61,153 bases of DNA from SIG424 sp045546695 (lineage in GTDB: Bacteria; Bacillota; Clostridia; UBA1212; UBA1255), in assembly GCA_045546695.1 (NCBI GenBank), contig JAZQDE010000044.1, positions 1 to 61,153 on the forward strand, read 5' to 3'. Position numbers and translations under genes: made by a program. Under the pieces are notes generated by a model. It searched no databases. It had not been told where the DNA came from and saw only the letters and a list, made by a program, of their open reading frames with translations. This document shows positions 52,458 to 61,119 of the stretch, piece by piece (the stretch's first letter is position 1; every line of letters starts with the position of its first letter).

Positions 52458-54344
52458 TTATTTCAGCTCAATTACGTTAACATCATCCGGATACATATCT
52501 CGAAGACACGTAGTGATAATAACCTGTGAATCATTTCTGTCAGCAAAATCACTCAATGCTGTCATTGCAAGACCCTTGCGTACAATATCATACTGAACAA
52601 ATGGATCATCAAAGATAACCGGGAGTACAGATGTTTCAGAAGAGACAAGCTTTACAAGAGCAAGACGCAATGCCAGATACATCTGGTCAATCGTTGCTCC
52701 GCTGAAATATCCTGACGGATAGAGCTTTCCTGTATTTTCATCGGGAAGAGAAATTTCAAAATCTCTGTCTATCTTCATGTTCTCATGACGACCGTTTGTA
52801 ATATCATACAGGAGCGATTGTGCTGTACCGGCAAAAACAGGGCCGAGGTCGGACTGCCATTTTTCAAAAGATTCTGCAAGAGCTGTGCGTGCAAGTGACA
52901 GAGCATCATATTTACGCTGCAGATTCTGAATCTTCTCATCTAATGCTTTTGATTGCATTACGAGAGTCTCATACTCTTCATATGCATTTATCTGGCGAAG
53001 CAATGAATCAATAGCCGCCTTGGCATATGATATTTCCTGAGTAAGCTGCTCAACTTTGATATGATAAATCTCATCCTCACGGGACTTCCTTTCAAGATTG
53101 TCCATAAAGTCTTTTGCACGGTTAAAGTCTTCTTCCTGAACCTCCAGTGCCTGCTTTACCGCACTGTTGCGGTACTCAAATGTATCTTCTTCGTGAAATT
53201 TCAAATCAAGCAATTCTGCAAGATTGTCTTCCTCTTTTTGCAAATCACGGTTAAGATTGCGCATTTCCTTGCTGCCTGAAAACATTGTAATCAGGTATAT
53301 CACAACCAGAACGGCAAGTACAGCCGCTACACTTATATAAGTGATTTTGGAGTGCGAAACTAACATTTTATATATTTCCAGTTCGCCGATAAATGATATT
53401 TTCGTTGCATATTCTTTCAGGAAAACTAATGCAGCTACGCCGACAGCCAAAAGGAAAACAAGTGCAAGGAAAATATACATCGGTATCTTATATCTGCGCT
53501 GTCTTCTGCCTTCTTCAAAAATAGATTCGTCGAGAACATTCACAGATGTAAGTACGCGTCTTATTTTGTCGTGTTTTGCCAGCGTATCTACAGCTGCGCG
53601 CATACTGTCATAAGCTGTATTTGTTTTGCTCTGCTCTTCTTTGAGTTTATTCAGCTGTGTAGTCTTCAGTTTGTGAAGATCCCGCATTTGCTGGATATCG
53701 TCTTCATATTTTTCGACAACTGCAATGTCTTCATCAATTTTTGCCTTCTGAACGCGGGCAACGTCGATAATTCCCTTGCCACTTCTTGGAGCACTGATGT
53801 AATCCATCGCCTGTTTAAGACGCTTGCTGACTGCAGTCTCCGACTGGTTCATTTCACGGTTGGAAGACTTGCTGAGCTGCTCAATCAGATAGTCCATATT
53901 TGCGTTGTCGAGTTCTGGCTTTGAGCCGAGTTGCGGAGCATATACAGTAATATCGTATGTCGCCGGCGACATTTCAAGTATCATCTCGCCCACCGTCTGA
54001 CCTTCGGGAATCGGTATCTGGCGACCCGTCATATCGTTATAAAGGGCAACACTGTCGCCTCTTTTACTTTCGGCAAATCTTACAACAACTCTGTAATAGT
54101 TACCGGCGTGCTCAAACTTCATCCAGCCACCGTATTTTGCGCTCTCGTTCCATGGCGCGTATTTTTTACGGTCGCTCATAACACCTCTGCCGGACATTCC
54201 GTACAAAGCAGCGCGGATGAAAGCAACTACCGTGGATTTACCACTTTCATTTTCACCGTAAAGCACATTAACGCCTGCCTCAAAGTCGAGGTGAAGGTTA
54301 ACGTGTTTTCCGAATCCATCAATCATTATCTCATTAATTCTCAT
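52458..54344 (-). CDS. AAA/SMC-like ATPase, YhaN/SbcC-related
   Basis: 628 residues. N-terminal half of the ATPase (MIDGFGKHVNLHLDFEAG, Walker A YGENESGKST), coiled coil interrupted by two transmembrane helices (about 285-310 and 335-355), then the C-terminal half (signature-like YFSGATIDQMYLALRLAL and Walker B LPVIFDDPFVQYD). Shorter than SbcC (about 1000) or YhaN. Paired with a metallophosphoesterase as in YhaO-YhaN; role in DNA end processing is inferred. Membrane helices suggest membrane-associated action. Confidence 0.85.
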   Translation of the reverse strand: MRINEIMIDGFGKHVNLHLDFEAGVNVLYGENESGKSTVVAFIRAALYGMSGRGVMSDRKKYAPWNESAKYGGWMKFEHAGNYYRVVVRFAESKRGDSVALYNDMTGRQIPIPEGQTVGEMILEMSPATYDITVYAPQLGSKPELDNANMDYLIEQLSKSSNREMNQSETAVSKRLKQAMDYISAPRSGKGIIDVARVQKAKIDEDIAVVEKYEDDIQQMRDLHKLKTTQLNKLKEEQSKTNTAYDSMRAAVDTLAKHDKIRRVLTSVNVLDESIFEEGRRQRRYKIPMYIFLALVFLLAVGVAALVFLKEYATKISFIGELEIYKMLVSHSKITYISVAAVLAVLVVIYLITMFSGSKEMRNLNRDLQKEEDNLAELLDLKFHEEDTFEYRNSAVKQALEVQEEDFNRAKDFMDNLERKSREDEIYHIKVEQLTQEISYAKAAIDSLLRQINAYEEYETLVMQSKALDEKIQNLQRKYDALSLARTALAESFEKWQSDLGPVFAGTAQSLLYDITNGRHENMKIDRDFEISLPDENTGKLYPSGYFSGATIDQMYLALRLALVKLVSSETSVLPVIFDDPFVQYDIVRKGLAMTALSDFADRNDSQVIITTCLRDMYPDDVNVIELK

Positions 54345-55470
54345 CGATCGTCACATCTCCTTCAAAAGCGTCAAGTCCAAACTGCATAGCTTCTTCAACA
54401 AAAGCTCTGCGGTCTTCGTCAATATCGCCAATCATTTCCATTCTCTCCAGACAATTCTTGATGAAAAGTCCGCGAAGACTGTTTTCTCGCGAGAGCATCT
54501 CAACGTCAAGATGCTGCTTGCATTGTGAAACTATTTTTATATAGAAATACTGCTGGTTTACAGCTGAAGTTATCATAACGACAGACATATTGAAGTCATC
54601 ATGAATAACACCTGTAAGAATTACCTTGTAACTATATTCGTATTCCGGACATTCGCGGTGAATGAGCTCTACTACCTGGTCATTTGACTGGCAGTCTGAA
54701 ACATCAATCTGAACAACACGACATTTTCTGACTGAAGTTTCAACAAAGCCAAGAGAAATCTCTTCTTTTGTTATCGAGCCGCTGATAATACCGCACTCAT
54801 CCGTTTCGTCAAAACCGCGTCCCTCGGGAATACCCGCAAATGCGTATGCGGTGTTGGCCGTTCTGATAATGCCGCTATATTTATGAACGTGTCCGAGCGC
54901 GCAAAAATCAAAACCGCATTTATCCAGATCTTCTTTTGTTATTGGGTTGTACTTGCTGTTCGCCTCCAGTGAGGTGTGCATGAGCAAGATATTCATTTTT
55001 TCTTTGTCAAGGACAGGCAGTGCTCCGCCTGAGCTTAACAGATTTTTCGTTGAAAAGTGACTCCGGAAAGCTCCGCCGTATATGCGTACGTTTTCTCCGG
55101 ATTTAAGTAAAAGTTCAAGCATCTCAAGTTCTTTTTTGAAAACGTAAACATTTTCAGGCCAGACCTGAGTCGCATACGGAGAATCCTCCGTGTATGGGTC
55201 GTGATTTCCCGGTGAAATAACAACGTAAGTCGCCGGTATGGATGTAAATGCATCCATCAAAAACTTCACAGTAGCCATGCTTGCTTTGCGTCCGTCGAAT
55301 AAATCGCCGGGAATAAGTAAAAGCTCTGCTCCGATGCGTTTTACTTCATCGATAGCTTTTGAAAAAGCTTGTCTTTGCTCCTGGTGACGTATACTCAGGT
55401 TAACATCGCTGCGGTTGAACATGGAAAACGGTGAATCTAAGTGTGCGTCTGCGCAAATAACTACTTTCAT
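54334..55470 (-). CDS. Metallophosphoesterase, YhaO/SbcD-like nuclease
   Basis: 378 residues. Mre11-like motifs: ICADAHLDSPF, PGDLFDGRKA, VISPGNHDPY, LMHTSLEANS, LGHVHKYSG. Overlaps the ATPase gene by 11 bp, so together a Mre11-Rad50-like pair. Confidence 0.9.
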   Translation of the reverse strand: MKVVICADAHLDSPFSMFNRSDVNLSIRHQEQRQAFSKAIDEVKRIGAELLLIPGDLFDGRKASMATVKFLMDAFTSIPATYVVISPGNHDPYTEDSPYATQVWPENVYVFKKELEMLELLLKSGENVRIYGGAFRSHFSTKNLLSSGGALPVLDKEKMNILLMHTSLEANSKYNPITKEDLDKCGFDFCALGHVHKYSGIIRTANTAYAFAGIPEGRGFDETDECGIISGSITKEEISLGFVETSVRKCRVVQIDVSDCQSNDQVVELIHRECPEYEYSYKVILTGVIHDDFNMSVVMITSAVNQQYFYIKIVSQCKQHLDVEMLSRENSLRGLFIKNCLERMEMIGDIDEDRRAFVEEAMQFGLDAFEGDVTIDEN

Positions 55471-55474
55471 TTTC

Positions 55475-56530
55475 TTATTGACTCCTTATACTTCTGTATA
55501 CCTCTCCTGCGCTCGGGGCAGGACCTTCTGTCATAATCATTTCTGAAACGGGCAGACAAACATAATTATTCGCTTCAAGATAGTCCAGCAGAATCGGGAT
55601 AGCGTCTACAGTAGCCTCATGTATATCGTGGAATAATATGATAGCTCCGTGCTCAAGACAGCTGACAACCGATGGATATTTTGTGCCGTCATCGCCGGTA
55701 TATCCTTCAAAAAGAAGTTTATTAATCAGGATAGCCTTTGCCTCGTCCTGAGAAATATTATTCGCCTCTGCATATTTCTTTATACTGCTCTTATGAACAA
55801 TATCCCAGTCTCTTGAGTCTACGTTCCATTTAATAATGGGCATTCCGCAATTTTCACGGACTTCTGTACTGTAGCTGCCATAAGGCGGCCTCAGCACAGT
55901 AGGTCTCACACCTATAATCTTTTCAATGCGGTCATTTAATTTATTAATTTCCTGCAAAGCTTGCTCAAGAGGAATCTTTTTCAGGTTTTCATGAGATTCG
56001 GTATGGTTGCCAATCTCGTGACCCTCTTCATAAGCTCGTTTCAGAATAGATGGTGCCTTTGTATAGGTAAGCTGGTACCCTACGATGAAAAACGTTACCC
56101 GTACTCCTCTTTCTTTAAGAATATCAAGTAAGTCCGGGGTGTAATAAACAGACGGGCCATCGTCAAAAGTAAGAGATACTATCTTTTTCCCCTCATAATC
56201 AGGATGGGAAGACGTAGATCCCACCGGTTTCTGATTCGGAGTCGGTTTTGCAGTCGGCGCTACAGTCGGTGTAGGCGTCGGCACTGCAGTCGGCGCTATT
56301 GTCGGGGTAGGCGTTATAATCGGATCTGTGCTTTGACCATCCGGTGTCTGCGGTGAAAAAGTTGTGGGTATCGGATCCGTATGTGAATTGCTGACGTCAA
56401 TTGTAGGTTCAGCCGACGGAGTAACAACATTTTCATCGTCTCCTGCAGATGATAAAACTATGATAAAAGCAAACAACGCAATTATCACCATCATCAGACT
56501 TACAAGAATAATATTTCGCCTTGTTAACAT
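55475..56530 (-). CDS. Polysaccharide deacetylase with N-terminal anchor and Pro/Thr stalk
   Basis: 351 residues. Hydrophobic N-terminus (8-28), PTPT-rich stalk (about 60-105), then a NodB-type CE4 domain: TFDDGP, GNHTESHENL, RPPYGSY, DSRDWD and LFHDIHEATV. A peptidoglycan or other GlcNAc polymer deacetylase acting outside the cell. In an otherwise housekeeping operon, 4 bp upstream of the YhaO-like gene. Confidence 0.9.
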   Translation of the reverse strand: MLTRRNIILVSLMMVIIALFAFIIVLSSAGDDENVVTPSAEPTIDVSNSHTDPIPTTFSPQTPDGQSTDPIITPTPTIAPTAVPTPTPTVAPTAKPTPNQKPVGSTSSHPDYEGKKIVSLTFDDGPSVYYTPDLLDILKERGVRVTFFIVGYQLTYTKAPSILKRAYEEGHEIGNHTESHENLKKIPLEQALQEINKLNDRIEKIIGVRPTVLRPPYGSYSTEVRENCGMPIIKWNVDSRDWDIVHKSSIKKYAEANNISQDEAKAILINKLLFEGYTGDDGTKYPSVVSCLEHGAIILFHDIHEATVDAIPILLDYLEANNYVCLPVSEMIMTEGPAPSAGEVYRSIRSQ

Positions 56531-56558
56531 CTCTTCTTTTGCCTCTATCTGTTAAAAA

Positions 56559-57188
56559 TTATTTTGTGCCAAACAAACGGTCGCCTGCATCGCCAAGGCC
56601 CGGTACGATATATGCGTGTGAGTTGAGCTCTTTGTCAACTGCTGCGCAATAAATATCTACGTCCGGATGATCCTGAACAACTCTGTTGATACCTTCAGGT
56701 GCTGCGATGAGGTTCATTAATTTAATATTCTTTGCACCTCTTTGTTTGATGAAAGAGATAGCGGCTGAAGCAGAACCACCTGTTGCAAGCATCGGGTCTA
56801 AGACTACAACGTCTCTATCTGCTACGTCGACAGGGAGCTTACAATAATATTCAACAGGTTCAAGAGTATCCGGATCTCTGTACAAACCGATATGACCGAC
56901 TCTTGCAGAAGGAACTAAGCTAAGTACGCCGTCTACCATTCCTAAGCCGGCTCTGAGTACAGGAACAAAGCAAATATTCTTGCCTGCAAGCATTTTCTCA
57001 TGAGCAATGCCGATAGGAGTCTCAACGTCTACGTCTCTAAGCGGCAGGTTACGTGTTACCTCATAACACATAAGCATAGCAATCTCTGAAACTAATTCTC
57101 TGAAATCTTTTGTTGATGTGTTCTTGTCTCTCAGCATTGCGATCTTGTGCTGAATCAACGGATGGTCATAAATAAGTACTTGTCCCAT
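56559..57188 (-). CDS. upp: Uracil phosphoribosyltransferase
   Basis: 209 residues. Uracil + PRPP to UMP salvage. Diagnostic VPVLRAGLGMVDG, PRPP loop VVLDPMLATGGSA and uracil site YIVPGLGDAGDRLFG. Confidence 0.96.
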   Translation of the reverse strand: MGQVLIYDHPLIQHKIAMLRDKNTSTKDFRELVSEIAMLMCYEVTRNLPLRDVDVETPIGIAHEKMLAGKNICFVPVLRAGLGMVDGVLSLVPSARVGHIGLYRDPDTLEPVEYYCKLPVDVADRDVVVLDPMLATGGSASAAISFIKQRGAKNIKLMNLIAAPEGINRVVQDHPDVDIYCAAVDKELNSHAYIVPGLGDAGDRLFGTK

Positions 57189-57223
57189 AATTTTTTCCTC
57201 TTTTCTGTATATTTCTAAAAAAT

Positions 57224-58306
57224 TTAACCTAATTCAATAATCCTGCCGGCAGCTGCTCTGTACAGGCGGTTCATAACTGCGTCTCCGACGCCCGTCTGCG
57301 GCAAAATTTCCGACAGAATAACGTCCACGCCGGCTTCATCAAATCTTCTGAGTGCTGTAAAAAGCATCGCGGCGTGTTCTATACTGTTGTCTTTTGCTCC
57401 AACAGATTGTACTATATCTGCTTCTTTATAATAACCCCTGTTTTCGTCAGTTGCAAGCACTCCGACGGAAAGATTTTTCTTTTTTTCTTCAATAATTTTT
57501 TCACAGATTCCTTGCGCCATTTTCACGTAATCTGATGCTGTGAAAATATAAAGTGGTGCCTGTGGTGCGTAATGTTTATATTTGAGTCCCGGAGATTTTG
57601 GCTTTTGTGAGCTGTCTATGCCGTTTGCGTGATGCCACTCCGCCTCCGTCGAACCGTGGATAATTTTGTTTACGTCTTCGAGTGTAACTGCGCCCGGCCT
57701 TAATATATTCGGCGTCTGTCCTGTAATATCGAGTACTGTGGACTCTACGCCGACACTGCAGTCTCCGCCGTCTATAATAACGTCCACCCTTCCCATCATG
57801 TCTTCTCTTACGTGTTCAAAACACGTCGGGCTGGGTTTGCCTGACAAATTTGCGCTCGGCGCCGCTATCGGTACTCCGGCAAGCTTTATAAGCTCTTGCG
57901 CTACAGGGTGGCTGGGAAATCTGACGCCTACCGTATCGAGGCCACCTGATACGACGTCAGGTATTATCGACGTTTTGGGTGCTATCATTGTAAGCGGTCC
58001 CGGCCAGAAGCTGCTTCCGAGAGTTGTCATTATTCCCTTTTGCAGAAATTCTTCTGTTACGATCAGTTCAAGAATATCATAGTCACTGATATGTACGATG
58101 AGTGGGTTGTCTGACGGACGTCCTTTTGCCCGGAAAATATTGGAAACAGCGACCGGGTCGTATGCGTTTGCGCCCAGTCCGTATACAGTCTCCGTAGGCA
58201 TGCAGACAAGACCGCCTTTTCTTATTATTTCTGCACACTCTGCAAGTTGTGTGCGTGCGGTCTCATCTATATTATACGGATTTACTTTTACGATTCTTGT
58301 TTCCAT
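57224..58306 (-). CDS. Threonylcarbamoyl-AMP synthase (Sua5 type)
   Basis: 360 residues. First step of t6A37 tRNA modification: L-Thr + HCO3- + ATP. N-terminal YrdC domain (GGLVCMPTETVYGLGANAYD, KGRPSDNPLIVHI, GPLTMIAPKT, SANLSGKPSPT), linker and C-terminal Sua5 domain from about 225. Between prfA (6 bp) and upp. Confidence 0.95.
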   Translation of the reverse strand: METRIVKVNPYNIDETARTQLAECAEIIRKGGLVCMPTETVYGLGANAYDPVAVSNIFRAKGRPSDNPLIVHISDYDILELIVTEEFLQKGIMTTLGSSFWPGPLTMIAPKTSIIPDVVSGGLDTVGVRFPSHPVAQELIKLAGVPIAAPSANLSGKPSPTCFEHVREDMMGRVDVIIDGGDCSVGVESTVLDITGQTPNILRPGAVTLEDVNKIIHGSTEAEWHHANGIDSSQKPKSPGLKYKHYAPQAPLYIFTASDYVKMAQGICEKIIEEKKKNLSVGVLATDENRGYYKEADIVQSVGAKDNSIEHAAMLFTALRRFDEAGVDVILSEILPQTGVGDAVMNRLYRAAAGRIIELG

Positions 58307-58312
58307 TTTCTG

Positions 58313-59383
58313 TTATTCTTCCGTTGCACTTAATTTTGCTGATTCGTCGCCTGTAATGAGTGCGTCGATAATCTCTTCTAAGTCACCGTTCAGAATCATC
58401 TCAAGTTTATATAAAGTAAGGTCGATTCTGTGGTCTGTCACGCGGTTTTGCGTGTAGTTATACGTTCTTATGCGCTCGCTCCTGTCGCCTGTTCCGACCT
58501 GACTTTTACGTGTCTGGGCAACTTCGCTCTCCTGCTCATTTTTATATTTTTCATAGAGCTTTGACCTCAGGACTTTGAACGCCTGCTCCTTGTTTTTGAG
58601 TTGCGACTTTTCATCCTGGCACGTAACAACGATGCCTGTCGGTTTATGTGTCAGACGAATGGCAGATTCTGTCTTGTTGATGTGCTGTCCGCCCGCGCCG
58701 CTCGACCTGAAAGTGTCTACCTCGACGTCATTCATGTTGAGCTCTACTTCGACCTCGTCAACCTCCGGCAATACTGCCACCGTCGCTGTCGACGTGTGAA
58801 TTCTGCCGCCTGTCTCTGTCGTCGGCACACGCTGTACACGGTGAACACCGCTTTCGAATTTGAGTCTGCTGTATGCGCCTCTGCCATTTACTGTGAAAAC
58901 AATCTCTTTGATACCGCCGATACCTGTGTCGCTGACATCGACAATCTCAACACTCCATCTGTGCTTTTCTGCATACATTGAGTACATTCTGAACAAAACA
59001 GCCGCAAACAGTGCCGCTTCCTCGCCGCCTGCGCCGGCTCTGATCTCAAATATAACGTTTTTATTGTCGTTCGGATCTTTGGGCATGAGCAGCTTTTTGA
59101 GTTCGGCTTCGATCGTCTGCATCTTTTCTGCCGAGTCTTCAAACTCCTGCTTTACAAGAGCCTTGAAGTCCTCGTCGATATTTGTACCGAGGAGCTCTCT
59201 TGCTTCTTCGTGTGACTCTTTTGCCTGTTTGTATTCGCGGTACTTTTCGACAATTTCTGCTATTTCCGCATGCTCTGTCGCTACTTTTTTGTACATTTCC
59301 GAATCGCCAAGCACCTGGGGCTCTGTAAGCTTCTGAGTAAGTTCTTCGTATTTATTTTCAACAGCTTTTAATTTGTTAAACAT
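58313..59383 (-). CDS. prfA: Peptide chain release factor 1
   Basis: 356 residues; releases peptides at UAA/UAG. GGQ loop is SSGAGGQHINKTE, and the codon-recognition P-x-T tripeptide reads PTT in HRVQRVPTTETGG, which separates it from RF2 (SPF). Substrate of PrmC, encoded elsewhere in the window. 8 bp from recR. Confidence 0.96.
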   Translation of the reverse strand: MFNKLKAVENKYEELTQKLTEPQVLGDSEMYKKVATEHAEIAEIVEKYREYKQAKESHEEARELLGTNIDEDFKALVKQEFEDSAEKMQTIEAELKKLLMPKDPNDNKNVIFEIRAGAGGEEAALFAAVLFRMYSMYAEKHRWSVEIVDVSDTGIGGIKEIVFTVNGRGAYSRLKFESGVHRVQRVPTTETGGRIHTSTATVAVLPEVDEVEVELNMNDVEVDTFRSSGAGGQHINKTESAIRLTHKPTGIVVTCQDEKSQLKNKEQAFKVLRSKLYEKYKNEQESEVAQTRKSQVGTGDRSERIRTYNYTQNRVTDHRIDLTLYKLEMILNGDLEEIIDALITGDESAKLSATEE

Positions 59384-59391
59384 CGTTTATT

Positions 59392-59988
59392 TTATATTTC
59401 CCTTCTGTTCTGAAGTGCTCTTGCAAGTGTAACGTCGTCTGCGTATTCGAGTTCTCCGCCAACAGGCAATCCATGTGCGATGCGACTGACCTTTACTCCA
59501 AGTGGTCTGAGCAGTCTGGAAATATACATCGCAGTGGCTTCGCCTTCTACGTTTGGATTCGTCGCTACAATAACTTCTGTGATATTGCCGTCAATTCTTG
59601 CCAGCAATTCTTTTATCTTCAGATCGTCAGGTCCGACTCCGTTTATCGGTGAAATAACTCCGTGCAGTACGTGGTAATATCCTTTGAATTCTCTTGAGCG
59701 CTCCATCGCCATCACGTCACGCGGGTCCTGCACAACGCAGATTTTATCCTTTTCACGCGATTCATTTGCGCATATGTCGCATACGTCTTTATCTGACATA
59801 TTCTGGCAAACGCTGCACAGCTTCAGGCTCTTCCGACCTTCGACAAGCGCTCTGGCAAATTCTTCCACTTCCTCTTCGGGTCTGTTCAGAATATAAAAAG
59901 CCAGCCTCTGCGCGGACTTGTGTCCGATGCTGGGGAGTTTTTCGAATTGTTCTATTAGTTTTGTAACAGATGCTCCGTAAATACTCAT
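59392..59988 (-). CDS. recR: Recombination mediator RecR
   Basis: 198 residues. HhH motif LPSIGHKSAQRLA, C4 zinc finger (CSVC-N8-CDIC), Toprim domain with VVQDPRDVMAME and EVIVATNPNVEGE, Walker B-like tail. Helps RecF/RecO load RecA. Follows ybaB by 21 bp as in most bacteria. Confidence 0.97.
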   Translation of the reverse strand: MSIYGASVTKLIEQFEKLPSIGHKSAQRLAFYILNRPEEEVEEFARALVEGRKSLKLCSVCQNMSDKDVCDICANESREKDKICVVQDPRDVMAMERSREFKGYYHVLHGVISPINGVGPDDLKIKELLARIDGNITEVIVATNPNVEGEATAMYISRLLRPLGVKVSRIAHGLPVGGELEYADDVTLARALQNRREI

Positions 59989-60009
59989 AAAGTATCTCCT
60001 TTATGAATC

Positions 60010-60351
60010 TTACAGTCCAACTGTGTATTTTGACATTACTTCTTCTGTCTTTGCATCAATAGAGTCTGATGTTTCATTTATAGCGCTGATGATAAGGTCC
60101 TGGAGCATTTCGATGTCCTCAGGGTCTACAACATCCGGCTGAATCTCCAATGCTGTGATTTTTTTGTCGCCTGTCATTGTTACTTTGACTGCGCCGCCAC
60201 CTGAAGTGCCTTCAAATACTTCTTCTGATAATGCAGCCTGTTCTTTTTCCATCTCGCGCTGCATTGCCTGTGCCTGCTGCATCATTTTCTGCATGTTTGG
60301 TGCTCCGCTGCTTCTTGAGCTGCTAAAACCACCTCTGAATCCTTTTGCCAT
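60010..60351 (-). CDS. Nucleoid-associated YbaB/EbfC protein
   Basis: 113 residues. Met/Gln-rich helix (MQKMMQQAQAMQREMEKEQA) followed by GTSGGGAVKVTMTGDKKI and LEIQPDVVDPEDIEMLQDLI. DNA-binding dimer. First gene of the operon; dnaX, usually upstream, is absent here. Confidence 0.94.
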   Translation of the reverse strand: MAKGFRGGFSSSRSSGAPNMQKMMQQAQAMQREMEKEQAALSEEVFEGTSGGGAVKVTMTGDKKITALEIQPDVVDPEDIEMLQDLIISAINETSDSIDAKTEEVMSKYTVGL

Positions 60352-60378
60352 AAAAATCTACCTCACTTTCAACACTTT

Positions 60379-60407
60379 ATTATACCTCATTTGTGGTGTC
60401 GCTTCAA
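60379..60407 (-). promoter_or_regulatory. Consensus promoter of the ybaB-recR-prfA-sua5-upp operon
   Basis: TTGAAG, 17 bp, TATAAT on the minus strand; 28 bp from -10 to the ybaB ATG. Confidence 0.75.
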
Positions 60408-60613
60408 GGTGAAAAGAGTAAGACGTGCATGATTTGTAAGTCATATATTCATGAGATATTGTGCTCCGATGAAAATTTTTCAATGGCGGTATGCCGTATT
60501 GAAAAAAATTTGACGAAAACATACTTTTCGAGGCACTATTGCGGACTTTTTTTCAACCAGGAGCATCTATATTGAAAAAAAACGGCAAATCGGAAATTAA
60601 AGAAGGAGGAAGA

Positions 60614-60908
60614 ATGTTCATATTTTCCTTTGAGGAACTTAAAAGTGTTTATAACGTGCCATATGTAATCTGGTCTAATTATGAACTGAATAAAGAAGTT
60701 GCTCCGAAGGAAACATCCATTTGCTATTTAGCAAATATTTTATCCGATTGTAACGGAAAACTTTGTTGAAACAAGCGATGGAAATGTATATGAAGTAAAC
60801 ACAATAATGAATGCGATAGCGAAAAATAAAAAAGATTCTTTAAATTTGTACCAGAAATATTCATACGGAATCTTATACGGACTAAAAAATTGGAAAGCAA
60901 GGGATTAG
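60614..60908 (+). pseudogene. Frameshifted C-terminal remnant, perhaps of an LTA synthase/sulfatase-family protein
   Basis: From ATG 60614 (AAGGAGGAAGA upstream) the frame reads SFEELKSVYNVPYVIWSNYE, LNKEVAPKETSICYLANILS, stopping at 60769. One base on, FVETSDGNVYEVNTIMNA to LYQKYSYGILYGLKNW and a stop at 60908 continues. The first part resembles the C-terminal end of LtaS-like sulfatases (PF.IW.NY....TS..YL). The catalytic domain is missing. The preceding 200 bp hold no gene I can support. Confidence 0.45.
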
Positions 60909-61070
60909 AAAAAAGTACTCGACAAACAAAACGTGGATTTTTAAGCAATTTCCAGATGTGAAAGAGGCTTTAAAATATGTGGATAGAAAAAGTCACAATT
61001 TTATGATATAACAGAAGAAAAGTGCGAATCCGGTGAGGTTATAGGAGCATCAGCCCACCCGAGAATTTAA
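60901..61070 (+). pseudogene. Decayed coding fragment of unknown family
   Basis: IRKKYSTNKTWIFKQFPDVK, EALKYVDRKS in one frame, then QFYDITEEKCESGEVIGASA, HPRI and a stop at 61070 one frame on. Looks like a single protein tail with one or more frameshifts, possibly continuous with the previous fragment. Family unknown. Confidence 0.35.
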
Positions 61071-61084
61071 AACGGACGAGGATG

Positions 61085-61119
61085 AAAGCCTGTAGCTTTT
61101 AGAAAAGTTGCAGGCTTTT
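61085..61119 (+). terminator. Terminator-like hairpin near window end
   Basis: AAAGCCTGTAGCTTTT, 2 nt, AAAAGTTGCAGGCTTT then TGCGTTTATTT. Sixteen pairs, two of them G-T wobbles. Follows the decayed fragments on plus. Confidence 0.7.

Noticed and set aside
61020..61092. Stretch CCGGTGAGG...CAGCCCACCCG...GGACGAGGATGAAAGCC recalls pieces of a cobalamin riboswitch
   Set aside because: Key parts (B12 box, leading GCCACT, GGAGACCTGCC) are missing, the pieces are badly spaced, and the same bases read as a protein tail in one frame.
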